Below are positions 45,100 through 57,143 of a stretch of 64,000 bases of DNA, piece after piece. The stretch comes from Lonicera japonica (lineage: Eukaryota; Streptophyta; Magnoliopsida; Dipsacales; Caprifoliaceae): the NCBI GenBank assembly GCA_021464415.1, contig CM038468.1, positions 5,766,001 through 5,830,000 on the forward strand, given 5' to 3'. Both the position numbers and the translations under genes were made by a program. Numbering within the stretch: position 1 is the stretch's first letter; each line of letters starts with the position of its first letter. The notes beneath the pieces were generated by a model, which searched no databases, was not told the DNA's origin, and was given only the letters and a program-made list of their open reading frames with translations.

Positions 45100-45360
45100 A
45101 TGAGGCTTCGGGCTAATCAGAAATTCATGTTCTTGATCAAAACAAGTATGAGATTTTGGGCTCATAAAAAACTGTATAATTTCAGGTTCTTTATTAAAAC
45201 AAGTATGAGATTTCGGTCTTATAAGAAATAATAGAATTTCAAGTTCTTGATTAAAATATATATGAGATTTTAGGCTCATAAGGAACTATAAAACTTTAAG
45301 TTCTTACTTAAAATAAATATGAGACTTCAGGCTCATAAAAAACTATATAATTTCTAGTTT
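45100..45360. repeat. ~62-bp minisatellite, about four units (also in copies B and C)
   Basis: 'aagtatgagatttyggg/tctcataa' recurs at about 62-base spacing. A minus-strand frame across it reads repeated PKSHTCFNKEPEII-like peptides (45046-45279), which I take as a by-product of the repeat. Equivalents lie near 48228-48488 and 55858-56118. Confidence 0.8.
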
Positions 45361-45968
45361 TTTCAAGACATCGACCTTAAAAATTATGGACTTATAAAGA
45401 TTTTTTTTTATATTTGCAATCATTTATTTTGCTACTAAGATAAATTATCAAAACTTCAAGCTTGAAAATTATAAACTATTAACTAGTACACTAATGCCAC
45501 ATTATATATGTCACTTGTTTGCGTACCTATATAATTACCTAGCTTCTTATCATACAGTCAGACATTGTATTGTACAATAGGAAAAATCTTGGAGGTTCTC
45601 TAGATTAAGATTTAAAATATAGTGACTCAGATAATACATCATAATTGGATTAGTCGGTGGATGGAGTGATAGTGTGGAGGTCACCCCCAATTAATGCACT
45701 GATTCCATGTTGTTTAAGCTAGTCACTTCGTTTGAGTCCCTTTAGAATTATTTAGTTTGTTATTAATATGATTAACAACTGAATCTAAACGAACAACAAT
45801 TATCCGTTTATGGGCTTGAAAGTGTAACTGTTTGATTGAAATCTCGATGGACTTTATAGTACCTTTTGGGTAGGTTTTGCAATATAAAAATCTAATCATG
45901 TTTCTAACTTTATATATTATAGGTTGTTCATGATGTGGATGGATCTTCAAAATCTCCCAGTAATATTC

Positions 45969-46376
45969 TGACGTAACAGAAAGCTATGAATGGGGAAAAG
46001 AACTCACAATATAGGAGAAATAATCAAATTTTATTAAAGATCATCTGCCTAAACGATTACAATGAGAATTTCTTATAAAAGATAACAAAATGTAAGAAAG
46101 GAAACAATTTTGAAATAATTCGAAAAAAATTGCCAAAAATAGGAAATTGCAGAAATTATGGGATTTTGCAGTGCTAATGTCAAGGATCGCGCAGGATTTG
46201 ACGGAAGTCAAATCTAACTTTTGAAACTCAACTTATTGCGTTATTAAAACCTGCCTTAAATAGTAAATACGCGAATTCAGAGGCCTAAATGAAGGAATTT
46301 GGTCAAAAAACGACGTGAATCACCGCCAAAGGCGGTGACTTGATTTCTTTGGGGCCGTTTCGAGTCAAATTAGCCA
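45969..46376 (-). repeat. Gypsy LTR, copy A
   Basis: 408 bp, TGACGTAAC to TAGCCA in plus reading. On the minus strand it follows GTGTGGGGGC, the polypurine tract. It is a by-product of the triplication and is not a separate insertion. Confidence 0.85.
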
Positions 46377-46619
46377 GCCCCCACACAATTCTGGTTCGTC
46401 ACTTTTTGGGCCAGTCGAGCTTACGACGATCCAGTGCTGTTAAATATAGGTCTGCTATCTGTTCTACATCACTCTCCCCTGCTTGAAAAGAACTCGTCCC
46501 CGAGTTAGTTGAGTTTGAATCGCTGGGCCCATTGGGTGGGTAGTACTCGTACAAGTCTGCTACATTGAATGTAGGGGAAATGGTCATATCGGGTGGTAAA
46601 TCAACGACATAGGCATTAT
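46377..46619 (-). pseudogene. Duplicated C-terminal end of gypsy pol, copy A
   Basis: The minus frame [20 protein letters not shown] continues to [11 protein letters not shown] and a stop at 46399. It is cut at the duplication breakpoint. Reading from the neighbouring unit adds an artificial start (MFIFVINGICHH). Confidence 0.85.
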
Positions 46620-49096
46620 GGTGGCAAATACCATTTATTACGAAGATGAACATTGCATTAAAAAAAATGTCTTTATGACATCAATCAACAACATCAAAGT
46701 TTAGTGTCCGTGGCGAAAGATGGAATATACAAAAATTTCATTGTGAATTTTTGTGTTGTTGCAATCATGCAATATGTGATCTAAGTGACCACCAGTAATG
46801 CTCTATTTGGTGTTAAGTAATGATTGTTAGAATATTCATTATATGGTCGATAAATTATTTCTTCCTATTCTTTTGAACCCCTCACTTTTTACATTATTTC
46901 ATATTTAACATTCTTGATCTTGATATATTTAATACAACTCTATTTTTAATTTTACTTGTGTAATATCTTTTTAATATGACTGTATTTTTAGTTTAACTTG
47001 TGTAATGTCTTTTTATTATGACTGTCTTTTGATTTTTACTTATGTAATATATTTTTAATATGACTGTGTTTTTATTTTGACTTGTGTGATTTCTTTTTTA
47101 ATATGACTATATTTTTATTTTTAATTGTGTATTTTTTTAATATGACTATGTTTTTAATTTTATTTAATTGTAATATTTACTAGTAAGATGTCTTCTAGGT
47201 GCCCTAAGTTTTAATATTTGATATTTTTAATATGGCTATACTTTTAGCTTTACTTGTGTGATATCTTTTTTAATATTAATGTATTTTTTAGTACATTGTG
47301 TATAATATTTACATTTAATATATTTTGTAGATGCTCCAAGTTTAATTTTTGATATTTTGTATTTACTGCAAGTCAACTTCTTAATTTTTCTAATATATAT
47401 TTATCATATGGCAATTAAAAATTACAAAAAGTTATCACTAGTAGTTACATTTACGAATTTTAAAATTTGAATTTAAAAGCATATAAATCCCTAAAAAAAT
47501 ATATATTCTAACAACAAATAAATATAATTTTAGGTGAATAATAAATTTAAATTTGAAAAATTTTAAAAGGATAAGATGGAAAAAATATAAAAAAAAAAAA
47601 TCATTTATAAAATACATATTTAGTAATTATTCACTTATTTTGGCCAATTACTAATTTCTCAAATGTAGTGGGTTAAAAGCAAAACAATTTAAATTCTCTG
47701 GGCTAAAAACAAAAAGCCTCTATTATATTTACCCCTACCAAGAAAATTAATTCTATTATTCGCCTCTTTTCGGGGATTATTGAACCTTTTTTCCAAGCCT
47801 CTATTTTGACAAGAATTGGTATTAACTTCAGGTATTACCTAAGAACTAATTGTCCTAAAATTATGATTTTATTAATATTAGTTGTTCTGTTATGAAATAA
47901 GGAGACCAAACATGCTTAGAACACTTTGAAAACGATACTCTCAATAGTGTGCTACTTCAAGAGTATATCCAAGGCGTGAAAAATGGAGAGTTTTCAATAG
48001 TGCCGCTTTAGGAACAAAATATTAGGAATATATACTAGTTAAACTCAGCCACTGTCTTACAATATTTGGAATCATATATTGATTCAACCATTTATTACAA
48101 GTGTTGGCAAGATGACCATCTTTTAGTAGTCATATCTTTCCTTCAGGAATTGACAAAGACCTAATAGATTTTCTTAGGTTATGTATAAATTGATTATGTA
48201 GAAGGATGAGTGATGATACTTTGTTTTATGAGGCTTCGGGCTAATCAGAAATTCATGTTCTTGATCAAAACAAGTATGAGATTTTGGGCTCATAAAAAAC
48301 TGTATAATTTCAGGTTCTTTATTAAAACAAGTATGAGATTTCGGTCTTATAAGAAATAATAGAATTTCAAGTTCTTGATTAAAATATATATGAGATTTTA
48401 GGCTCATAAGGAACTATAAAACTTTAAGTTCTTACTTAAAATAAATATGAGACTTCAGGCTCATAAAAAACTATATAATTTCTAGTTTTTTCAAGACATC
48501 GACCTTAAAAATTATGGACTTATAAAGATTTTTTTTTATATTTGCAATCATTTATTTTGCTACTAAGATAAATTATCAAAACTTCAAGCTTGAAAATTAT
48601 AAACTATTAACTAGTACACTAATGCCACATTATATATGTCACTTGTTTGCGTACCTATATAATTACCTAGCTTCTTATCATACAGTCAGACATTGTATTG
48701 TACAATAGGAAAAATCTTGGAGGTTCTCTAGATTAAGATTTAAAATATAGTGACTCAGATAATACATCATAATTGGATTAGTCGGTGGATGGAGTGATAG
48801 TGTGGAGGTCACCCCCAATTAATGCACTGATTCCATGTTGTTTAAGCTAGTCACTTCGTTTGAGTCCCTTTAGAATTATTTAGTTTGTTATTAATATGAT
48901 TAACAACTGAATCTAAACGAACAACAATTATCCGTTTATGGGCTTGAAAGTGTAACTGTTTGATTGAAATCTCGATGGACTTTATAGTACCTTTTGGGTA
49001 GGTTTTGCAATATAAAAATCTAATCATGTTTCTAACTTTATATATTATAGGTTGTTCATGATGTGGATGGATCTTCAAAATCTCCCAGTAATATTC

Positions 49097-49503
49097 TGAC
49101 GTAACAGAAAGCTATGAATGGGGAAAAGAACTCACAATATAGGAGAAATAATCAAATTTTATTAAAGATCATCTGCCTAAACGATTACAATGAGAATTTC
49201 TTATAAAAGATAACAAAATGTAAGAAAGGAAACAATTTTGAAATAATTCGAAAAAAATTGCCAAAAATAGGAAATTGCAGAAATTATGGGATTTTGCAGT
49301 GCTAATGTCAAGGATCGCGCAGGATTTGACGGAAGTCAAATCTAACTTTTGAAACTCAACTTATTGCGTTATTAAAACCTGCCTTAAATAGTAAATACGC
49401 GAATTCAGAGGCCTAAATGAAGGAATTTGGTCAAAAAACGACGTGAATCACCGCCAAAGGCGGTGACTTGATTTCTTTGGGCCGTTTCGAGTCAAATTAG
49501 CCA
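49097..49503 (-). repeat. Gypsy LTR, copy B
   Basis: 407 bp, same boundaries as copy A. Confidence 0.85.
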
Positions 49504-49747
49504 GCCCCCACACAATTCTGGTTTCGTCACTTTTTGGGCCAGTCGAGCTTACGACGATCCAGTGCTGTTAAATATAGGTCTGCTATCTGTTCTACATCAC
49601 TCTCCCCTGCTTGAAAAGAACTCGTCCCCGAGTTAGTTGAGTTTGAATCGCTGGGCCCATTGGGTGGGTAGTACTCGTACAAGTCTGCTACATTGAATGT
49701 AGGGGAAATGGTCATATCGGGTGGTAAATCAACGACATAGGCATTAT
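49504..49747 (-). pseudogene. Duplicated C-terminal end of gypsy pol, copy B
   Basis: Same 84-codon chimeric frame as in copy A, at 49527-49781. Confidence 0.85.
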
Positions 49748-50478
49748 GGTGGCAAATACCATTTATTACGAAGATGAACATTGCATTAAAAAAAATGTCT
49801 TTATGACATCAATCAACAACATCAAAGTTTAGTGTCCGTGGCGAAAGATGGAATATACAAAAATTTCATTGTGAATTTTTGTGTTGTTGCAATCATGCAA
49901 TATGTGATCTAAGTGACCACCAGTAATGCTCTATTTGGTGTTAAGTAATGATTGTTAGAATATTCATTATATGGTCGATAAATTATTTCTTCCTATTCTT
50001 TTGAACCCCTCACTTTTTACATTATTTCATATTTAACATTCTTGATCTTGATATATTTAATACAACTCTATTTTTAATTTTACTTGTGTAATATCTTTTT
50101 AATATGACTGTATTTTTAGTTTAACTTGTGTAATGTCTTTTTATTATGACTGTCTTTTGATTTTTACTTATGTAATATATTTTTAATATGACTGTGTTTT
50201 TATTTTGACTTGTGTGATTTCTTTTTTAATATGACTATATTTTTATTTTTAATTGTGTATTTTTTTAATATGACTATGTTTTTAATTTTATTTAATTGTA
50301 ATATTTACTAGTAAGATGTCTTCTAGGTGCCCTAAGTTTTAATATTTGATATTTTTAATATGGCTATACTTTTAGCTTTACTTGTGTGATATCTTTTTTA
50401 ATATTAATGTATTTTTTAGTACATTGTGTATAATATTTACATTTAATATATTTTGTAGATGCTCCAAGTTTAATTTTT

Positions 50479-51249
50479 TGACGCGAACTCGGATCGTCTT
50501 TCCTAGCCAGGCTAATGGATCCTCAACCCTTGAACTACAAACGTAGCAAGAACCTTGGAATACGTCGAAAAGATGGAAGATGGAACCTCAACCCAACGCT
50601 TAAAGAAGCGCGAACCTCGATATAATGAATGACGCCACAATCTATTGATGGAGAATTGATTGATAAGTCAAGAACAATTGAATTAATCAATTCAACATGT
50701 TCAACATGTTCTTAGAGAACACAAAGAGAAAACTCTCAATTTAATTAATCATCATAACTTAATTAATAAAACAATAATGTGCCTCCTTTAAATAGGAGAA
50801 ACAAAACTAGAATCCTAATTCAAAAAGGAAACTAATTCCTACTTAGAAAAAGGAAAATAACTTCTAGAATAATCCTAACACAATAAGGAAATTAATAATA
50901 AGACAATAAGGAAAATATTCAAAAAGGAAACTACTAATTCTAATTCCTAATTGAATAATGAGACTCAAGAAGCCCTATTAATTTAAAAACAATTTAAATT
51001 AATATCTTCTAGATTATTCCAATGGGACTCCTTGCCGTTTTAACCTCTTGAACTTCCACGCCCAGTCCTTAGGAACTCCATTAAATGTATGATTATCATT
51101 TAAGCTCCTTGCTTCAAGCATGTGAAATTCTATAAAATTCCATTTGAATTTCCATGCTCTATCCTTGTGATTCCTCATGTGCGGATCATCATTTAGAACG
51201 CCACAAACCACCATGGTTGAATAGAAATTGAAGCTAGACCGGATCATAT
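50479..51249 (-). repeat. 3' LTR of the non-autonomous element
   Basis: 771 bp. A 77-codon minus frame (51014-51247) lies in the LTR and is repeated in the other copy. It has no recognised domain. Confidence 0.9.
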
Positions 51250-52056
51250 CATACCCTCTTCTTCAAGAAGATTCGTCCTCGAATCTTTGCTAAGCTTTGT
51301 TTGATTCAACCCACATCTTCCAATTTGCAGCTTGGCCTTCTTTGACAAACGGAATTCATCGAACTTGAGGCTATGCTTCAACTCGATCATCTTTAGTTCA
51401 TTGAAGAAACTTCCCGGCTGATAATTCGGATGGAAATCATACTTGTCCACACCAATGAAGTCTACATGCTCCACTTCATCAACTTCCAACTCCGGTTCTT
51501 TGGCTAGAATCTCTTCTCTTCCCTTTGCAAAGATCCTCCTCGCTTCCATGGCTGCCTTGGAAATTCCTTGATCTCCTCCGTAACTAATCTCCATATTTCT
51601 TTCACTCTCTATGGCTGCCATGCTATTCAACTCCCCCGCTAAATCCGGCTTACCTACAACACTCTCATAAAAGCAAAGAAACATAGTCTCATTCGTGCCA
51701 AGAGTGCACTTCTTGAGGTTAGCGATTAGCGCATCAAAATTCATCATAAGCAATTGACTAATCGATATGTAACAATTCAAACTACTATTGTTACATGACA
51801 ATGTGATATTCCAATGATCAAAGCCTTTCAAAACAATTTTTCCCAAGAATGGCTCAAAATTTTGATTATTTAAACTCACAAAAGCATTATTCAAATTCAC
51901 AGAGTTAGTTACCCATTCAAACAATCCACGCTCAGTTTTGAATCCCATAAGCTTCTTTGGGCAACAACTTTCCAATTCAAGTTCATCAACACCTTGCTTT
52001 AAAGCTTGCTGTCTATGTTCCAACTCAACTTTTCCTTGGTGTTGATCACCAACGCC
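51244..52056 (-). CDS. Second ORF of the non-autonomous element (about 270 aa, unknown)
   Basis: The frame is open from about 52086 to a stop at the edge of the 3' LTR. It lacks an ATG near its start. Instead a good splice acceptor (TCTTATTTGCAG before 52056) suggests it is an exon joined to the upstream protease ORF. Features are GFKTERGLFEWVTNSVN, a middle part with ITLSCNNSSLNCYISISQLL, an acidic stretch (EPELEVDEVEHVDFIGVDKY) and the tail DSRTNLLEEEGM, of the kind seen at the C terminus of plant gypsy-related hypothetical proteins. I recognise no enzyme domain. Confidence 0.5.
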   Translation of the reverse strand, partial: GVGDQHQGKVELEHRQQALKQGVDELELESCCPKKLMGFKTERGLFEWVTNSVNLNNAFVSLNNQNFEPFLGKIVLKGFDHWNITLSCNNSSLNCYISISQLLMMNFDALIANLKKCTLGTNETMFLCFYESVVGKPDLAGELNSMAAIESERNMEISYGGDQGISKAAMEARRIFAKGREEILAKEPELEVDEVEHVDFIGVDKYDFHPNYQPGSFFNELKMIELKHSLKFDEFRLSKKAKLQIGRCGLNQTKLSKDSRTNLLEEEGMI

Positions 52057-53093
52057 CTGCAAATAAGACACAATAGATATAGGCAAAACGGGATTAAAAT
52101 TGTTAGTATTTGAAAATTCTTCCTCCGATTCACTCTTTTTTCCTTAATCTCCCTCACTTCACTCAAGTCTTTTTCAAACTCATTCTCACTAGAGATCACT
52201 GAATTTTCTTTTTCTCTCTCTTTTACCTCAGCCTCTCTCTTTTCATTACTCTCTTTTATTTTTCTCTCTCCTTCTTTCTTTTCATCTTCGCTCTCTTTCC
52301 TTTCCACTCCTTCACCATTTTTCTCTTGTTTTCGCGCACTCTCTCTCTTTTGATCACTCTCCTTTTGTAACTTCATTTGATCTTCATGAGCTTGCTTTGG
52401 TGGCAATGGAACAAGAGTAACGGTTCTCTCATTCATCTTGAAAGAGTATTTATTGGAAACGCCATTGTAATTGGCTTGCCTATCAAGTTGCCATTGTCGA
52501 CCCAAAATCATGTGGCCGGCTTGCATTGGAACCACATCGCATAAAACTTCATCCTTGTACTTCCCAATGCTAAGAGAAATAAGCACTTGTTCGTTCACCC
52601 TTATCACTCCATTATCATTCAGCCATTGCAACTTATAAGGACACGGGTGCTTGAAAGTAGGCAGTTTCAACTTCTCAATCATTGTTGTGCTAGCAAAGTT
52701 TGAGTAAACTCCCCCATCAATTATCAAACTACACACCTTCTCTTGCACGAGGCATCTAGTTCGAAATATATTTGCTCGCACGCTTGGGTCACCACATTCA
52801 GCTAGCAACTCACCTTCTACGGCTTGTTCCTTAATTTGGTTTAGCACAAAACTTCCCCTCCTCTTAAACTGCTCATAAGTTTTGGTAAACAATTCGTTAA
52901 ACTTAGAACAACCCTCTTCATCAAACAAGGAAGCCTTTTTCGTGGTACTACTGAAATTTTGTTTTCTCCTTTCCCTATTAGGAGCTTCACTTAACCGTTT
53001 GCGCCGTCTAATTTCTAGATTTCTTATTCGTGCACTATCATCTTTAAACTCCTCATCACGCCAACTTTGCTCAAAATTAAAGTAACTTGACAT
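51999..53093 (-). CDS. Retroviral-type aspartic protease-like ORF of the non-autonomous element (364 aa)
   Basis: The ATG at 53093 follows a strong acceptor-like CTTTATTTTGCAG, hinting at an intron in the leader. Residues 1-50 are basic (RRRKRLSEAPNRERRKQN). About 105-225 is a gypsy-type protease fold: CLVQEKVCSLIIDGGVYSNF, then FKHPCPYKLQWLNDNGVIRV, then VPMQAGHMILGRQWQLDRQA. The active site reads DGG, where relatives have DGGS/DSGA, so catalysis is doubtful or altered. About 235-310 is a highly charged Lys/Glu run, probably helical. The C terminus reads FCLYLLCLICRALVI, possibly intron sequence read as protein. There is no RT after it. The ORF is intact, unlike most TE ORFs nearby. Confidence 0.7.
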   Translation of the reverse strand: MSSYFNFEQSWRDEEFKDDSARIRNLEIRRRKRLSEAPNRERRKQNFSSTTKKASLFDEEGCSKFNELFTKTYEQFKRRGSFVLNQIKEQAVEGELLAECGDPSVRANIFRTRCLVQEKVCSLIIDGGVYSNFASTTMIEKLKLPTFKHPCPYKLQWLNDNGVIRVNEQVLISLSIGKYKDEVLCDVVPMQAGHMILGRQWQLDRQANYNGVSNKYSFKMNERTVTLVPLPPKQAHEDQMKLQKESDQKRESARKQEKNGEGVERKESEDEKKEGERKIKESNEKREAEVKEREKENSVISSENEFEKDLSEVREIKEKRVNRRKNFQILTILIPFCLYLLCLICRALVINTKEKLSWNIDSKL

Positions 53094-54012
53094 TCTCGCT
53101 GCAAAATAAAGATTAGTGCAAATAAAGAAATAAAAGTTTCCTCACGCACTCCCTTACGTGTATCACTCAAGTATCACACAATTTTTCTCTTTGGAACTCC
53201 AAAACAAGTTGAACAATATGAATATATCGCAAGTCCCCAACAACCAATCGCACACCCAACAATTAGATTGAGCGCCTTCACAATGATTAACTAAGGACTC
53301 AAGAAACCAAATTCTAGCAATATTAATGAGCCAAACGAATTTCTAGAATTGCTAGAATATTGCAAGCAGAATTTCAAAGAACAAACAAGCAATAAGTCCT
53401 AGTTTATAAAGCAATTCAAAGTTCCTATGGAGATCTAGAATTCCCAACACAATCCAATTTAAGAACGTATCTCTAATTAGAATCCCCCAACTAGAATAAA
53501 GATGCAATAAGGATCAACAAACCCAAACGATTGAATATTATTCGGAATTTTCTAGGGTTCAACTTAAATCCTTAATTTCAATAATAGCGCCCAAATTCGC
53601 AGCAATTGAATCGTTATTCGACGAAGAATAAACAACCTAGGGTTTTCGCTTCAACATTCAAATTTTGATGTAATCCAATTCAAAACAACTAAACCCTATA
53701 CACAATAATCAATTTTTTTTTCTAGGGTTTACAAGCAATTCAGAATTCTCTTTTTTCTTTTTTTTACAGCAGCACTGTTCACGCACAGCACTATTCACAG
53801 CAGTCACCTTTTTTTTTTTTTTATTCAATGCAGGTGCGGTCGTAAAACAGCAATAACTTTTGATCCAACCGTTGGATCAGGCTGCTTTTCGGATATGTTG
53901 TTCGGGACGCAATTTTACAACAATCGGGCGGAAAATCAGAACGATCCGAGGTCGTTTTGATAGCGAAAACCACAAATTTCGACAGCCCAGCGGGATTATG
54001 AAATAGAAATCT

Positions 54013-54057
<45 letters not shown>

Positions 54058-54188
54058 CAGAATCTATAAACCCTAACACAATTTTTTTGGAATAAGATTA
54101 ACAAGAATGAAGGTCTAGGGTTTCAAGAATTTACTACGAAATTGAAAGAACAAGAAACTAAGATAGAAAACCTGGATAGAAAAGTCTC
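53094..54188 (-). other. Leader of the non-autonomous element
   Basis: 1.1 kb between primer site and first ORF, non-coding, with T-runs at 53812-53822 and a very long one at 54014-54057. Two splice-acceptor-like sites suggest the transcript may be spliced. Confidence 0.6.
54014..54057. repeat. 44-base poly(T) (poly(A) on the element's strand)
   Basis: An uninterrupted T-run inside the element leader. Such a length is unstable in replication and error-prone in sequencing, so its exact length should not be trusted. Confidence 0.85.
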
Positions 54189-54199
54189 CTCTGATACCA
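54189..54199 (-). promoter_or_regulatory. Primer-binding site, initiator tRNA-Met
   Basis: The minus strand reads TGGTATCAGAG, one base after the end of the 5' LTR. Confidence 0.85.
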
Positions 54200-54200
54200 A

Positions 54201-54971
54201 TGACGCGAACTCGGATCGTCTTTCCTAGCCAGGCTAATGGATCCTCAACCCTTGAACTACAAACGTAGCAAGAACCTTGGAATACGTCGAAAAGATGGAA
54301 GATGGAACCTCAACCCAACGCTTAAAGAAGCGCGAACCTCGGTATAATGAATGACGCCACAATCTATTGATGGAGAATTGATTGATAAGTCAAGAACAAT
54401 TGAATTAATCAATTCAACATGTTCAACATGTTCTTAGAGAACACAAAGAGAAAACTCTCAATTTAATTAATCATCATAACTTAATTAATAAAACAATAAT
54501 GTGCCTCCTTTAAATAGGAGAAACAAAACTAGAATCCTAATTCAAAAAGGAAACTAATTCCTACTTAGAAAAAGGAAAATAACTTCTAGAATAATCCTAA
54601 CACAATAAGGAAATTAATAATAAGACAATAAGGAAAATATTCAAAAAGGAAACTACTAATTCTAATTCCTAATTGAATAATGAGACTCAAGAAGCCCTAT
54701 TAATTTAAAAACAATTTAAATTAATATCTTCTAGATTATTCCAATGGGACTCCTTGCCGTTTTAACCTCTTGAACTTCCACGCCCAGTCCTTAGGAACTC
54801 CATTAAATGTATGATTATCATTTAAGCTCCTTGCTTCAAGCATGTGAAATTCTATAAAATTCCATTTGAATTTCCATGCTCTATCCTTGTGATTCCTCAT
54901 GTGCGGATCATCATTTAGAACGCCACAAACCACCATGGTTGAATAGAAATTGAAGCTAGACCGGATCATAT
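54201..54971 (-). repeat. 5' LTR of the non-autonomous element
   Basis: 771 bp, practically identical to 50479-51249. Confidence 0.9.
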
Positions 54972-56726
54972 AATTTTTGATATTTTGTATTTACTGCAAG
55001 TCAACTTCTTAATTTTTCTAATATATATTTATCATATGGCAATTAAAAATTACAAAAAGTTATCACTAGTAGTTACATTTACGAATTTTAAAATTTGAAT
55101 TTAAAAGCATATAAATCCCTAAAAAAATATATATATTCTAACAACAAATAAATATAATTTTAGGTGAATAATAAATTTAAATTTGAAAAATTTTAAAAGG
55201 ATAAGATGGAAAAAATATAAAAGAAAAAAAATCATTTATAAAATACATATTTAGTAATTATTCACTTATTTTGGCCAATTACTAATTTCTCAAATGTAGT
55301 GGGTTAAAAGCAAAACAATTTAAATTCTCTGGGCTAAAAACAAAAAGCCTCTATTATATTTACCCCTACCAAGAAATTAATTCTATTATTCGCCTCTTTT
55401 CGGGGATTATTGAACCTTTTTTCCAAACCTCTATTTTGACAAGAATTGGTATTAACTTCAGGTATTACCTAAGAACTAATTGTCCTAAAATTATGATTTT
55501 ATTAATATTAGTTGTTCTATTATGAAATAAGGAGACCAAACATGCTTAGAACACTTTGAAAACGATACTCTCAATAGTGTGCTACTTCAAGAGTATATCC
55601 AAGGCGTGAAAAATGGAGAGTTTTCAATAGTGCCGCTTTAGGAACAAAATATTAGGAATATATACTAGTTAAACTCAGCCACTGTCTTACAATATTTGGA
55701 ATCATATATTGATTCAACCATTTATTACAAGTGTTGGCAAGATGACCATCTTTTAGTAGTCATATCTTTCCTTCAGGAATTGACAAAGACCTAATAGATT
55801 TTCTTAGGTTATGTATAAATTGATTATGTAGAAGGATGAGTGATGATACTTTGTTTTATGAGGCTTCGGGCTAATCAGAAATTCATGTTCTTGATCAAAA
55901 CAAGTATGAGATTTTGGGCTCATAAAAAACTGTATAATTTCAGGTTCTTTATTAAAACAAGTATGAGATTTCGGTCTTATAAGAAATAATAGAATTTCAA
56001 GTTCTTGATTAAAATATATATGAGATTTTAGGCTCATAAGGAACTATAAAACTTTAAGTTCTTACTTGAAATAAATATGAGACTTCAGGCTCATAAAAAA
56101 CTATATAATTTCTAGTTTTTTCAAGACATCGACCTTAAAAATTATGGACTTATAAAGATTTTTTTTTATATTTGCAATCATTTATTTTGCTAATAAGATA
56201 AATTATGAAAACGTCAAGCTTGAAAATTATAAACTATTAACTAGTACACTAATGCCACATTATATATGTCACTTGTTTGCGTACCTATATAATTACCTAG
56301 CTTCTTATCATACAGTCAGACATTGTATTGTACAATAGGAAAAATCTTGGAGGTTCTCTAGATTAAGATTTAAAATATAGTGACTCAGATAATACATCAT
56401 AATTGGATTAGTCGGTGGATGGAGTGATAGTGTGGAGGTCACCCCCAATTAATGCACTGATTCCATGTTGTTTAAGCTAGTCACTTCGTTTGAGTCCCTT
56501 TAGAATTATTTAGTTTGTTATTAATATGATTAACAACTGAATCTAAACGAACAACAATTATCCGTTTATGGGCTTGAAAGTGTAACTGTTTGATTGAAAT
56601 CTCGATGGACTTTATAGTACCTTTTGGGTAGGTTTTGCAATATAAAAATCTAATCATGTTTCTAACTTTATATATTATAGGTTGTTCATGATGTGGATGG
56701 ATCTTCAAAATCTCCCAGTAATATTC

Positions 56727-57133
56727 TGACGTAACAGAAAGCTATGAATGGGGAAAAGAACTCACAATATAGGAGAAATAATCAAATTTTATTAAAGATC
56801 ATCTGCCTAAACGATTACAATGAGAATTTCTTATAAAAGATAACAAAATGTAAGAAAGGAAACAATTTTGAAATAATTCGAAAAAAATTGCCAAAAATAG
56901 GAAATTGCAGAAATTATGGGATTTTGCAGTGCTAATGTCAAGGATCGCGTAGGATTTGACGGAAGTCAAATCTAACTTTTGAAACTCAACTTATTGCGTT
57001 ATTAAAACCTGCCTTAAATAGTAAATACGCGAATTCAGAGGCCTAAATGAAGGAATTTGGTCAAAAAACGACGTGAATCACCGCCAAAGGCGGTGACTTG
57101 ATTTCTTTGGGCCGTTTCGAGTCAAATTAGCCA
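56727..57133 (-). repeat. Gypsy 3' LTR, copy C (original position)
   Basis: 407 bp. The sequence before it (AATATTC) is the host target. Polypurine tract GTGTGGGGGC lies just inside, at about 57134-57143. Confidence 0.85.
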
Positions 57134-57143
57134 GCCCCCACAC

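Larger units (their letters stand above)
43489..46619. repeat. Tandem triplication, copy A (3131 bp)
   Basis: The unit runs from GGTGGCAAATACC to AGGCATTAT and is followed directly by the next copy. It contains 2.48 kb of non-coding flank, including an AT-rich ~48-bp tandem array (43800-44170, 'aatatgactgt' motif) and a ~62-bp minisatellite (45100-45360). A gypsy 3' LTR (45969-46376) and the last 80 codons of that gypsy pol follow. Confidence 0.95.
46620..49747. repeat. Tandem triplication, copy B (3128 bp)
   Basis: Nearly identical to copy A; differences are mostly one-base length changes. It contains its own LTR (49097-49503) and pol end (49504-49747). It shares several changes with copy C against A, for example GATATTTTG versus GATATATTTG and TTTCGTCAC versus TTCGTCAC. 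Confidence 0.95.
50479..54971 (-). mobile_element. Young non-autonomous LTR retrotransposon with protease-like ORF (4493 bp)
   Basis: Two 771-bp LTRs (50479-51249 and 54201-54971) differ by one base that I can find (A/G at 50611/54333 region). AATTTTT flanks the insertion at 50472-50478 and 54972-54978; the true duplication may be 5 bp. Copies A and B give the empty site. Primer site and ORFs place it on the minus strand. The interior holds a protease-like ORF and a second ORF of unknown type, but no reverse transcriptase, RNase H or integrase, so it must be mobilised by another element. Confidence 0.9.

Noticed and set aside
50479..51249. LTR-internal 77-codon frame (51014-51247 and 54736-54969) as a gene
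   Set aside because: No recognisable domain; duplication is explained by the LTRs.
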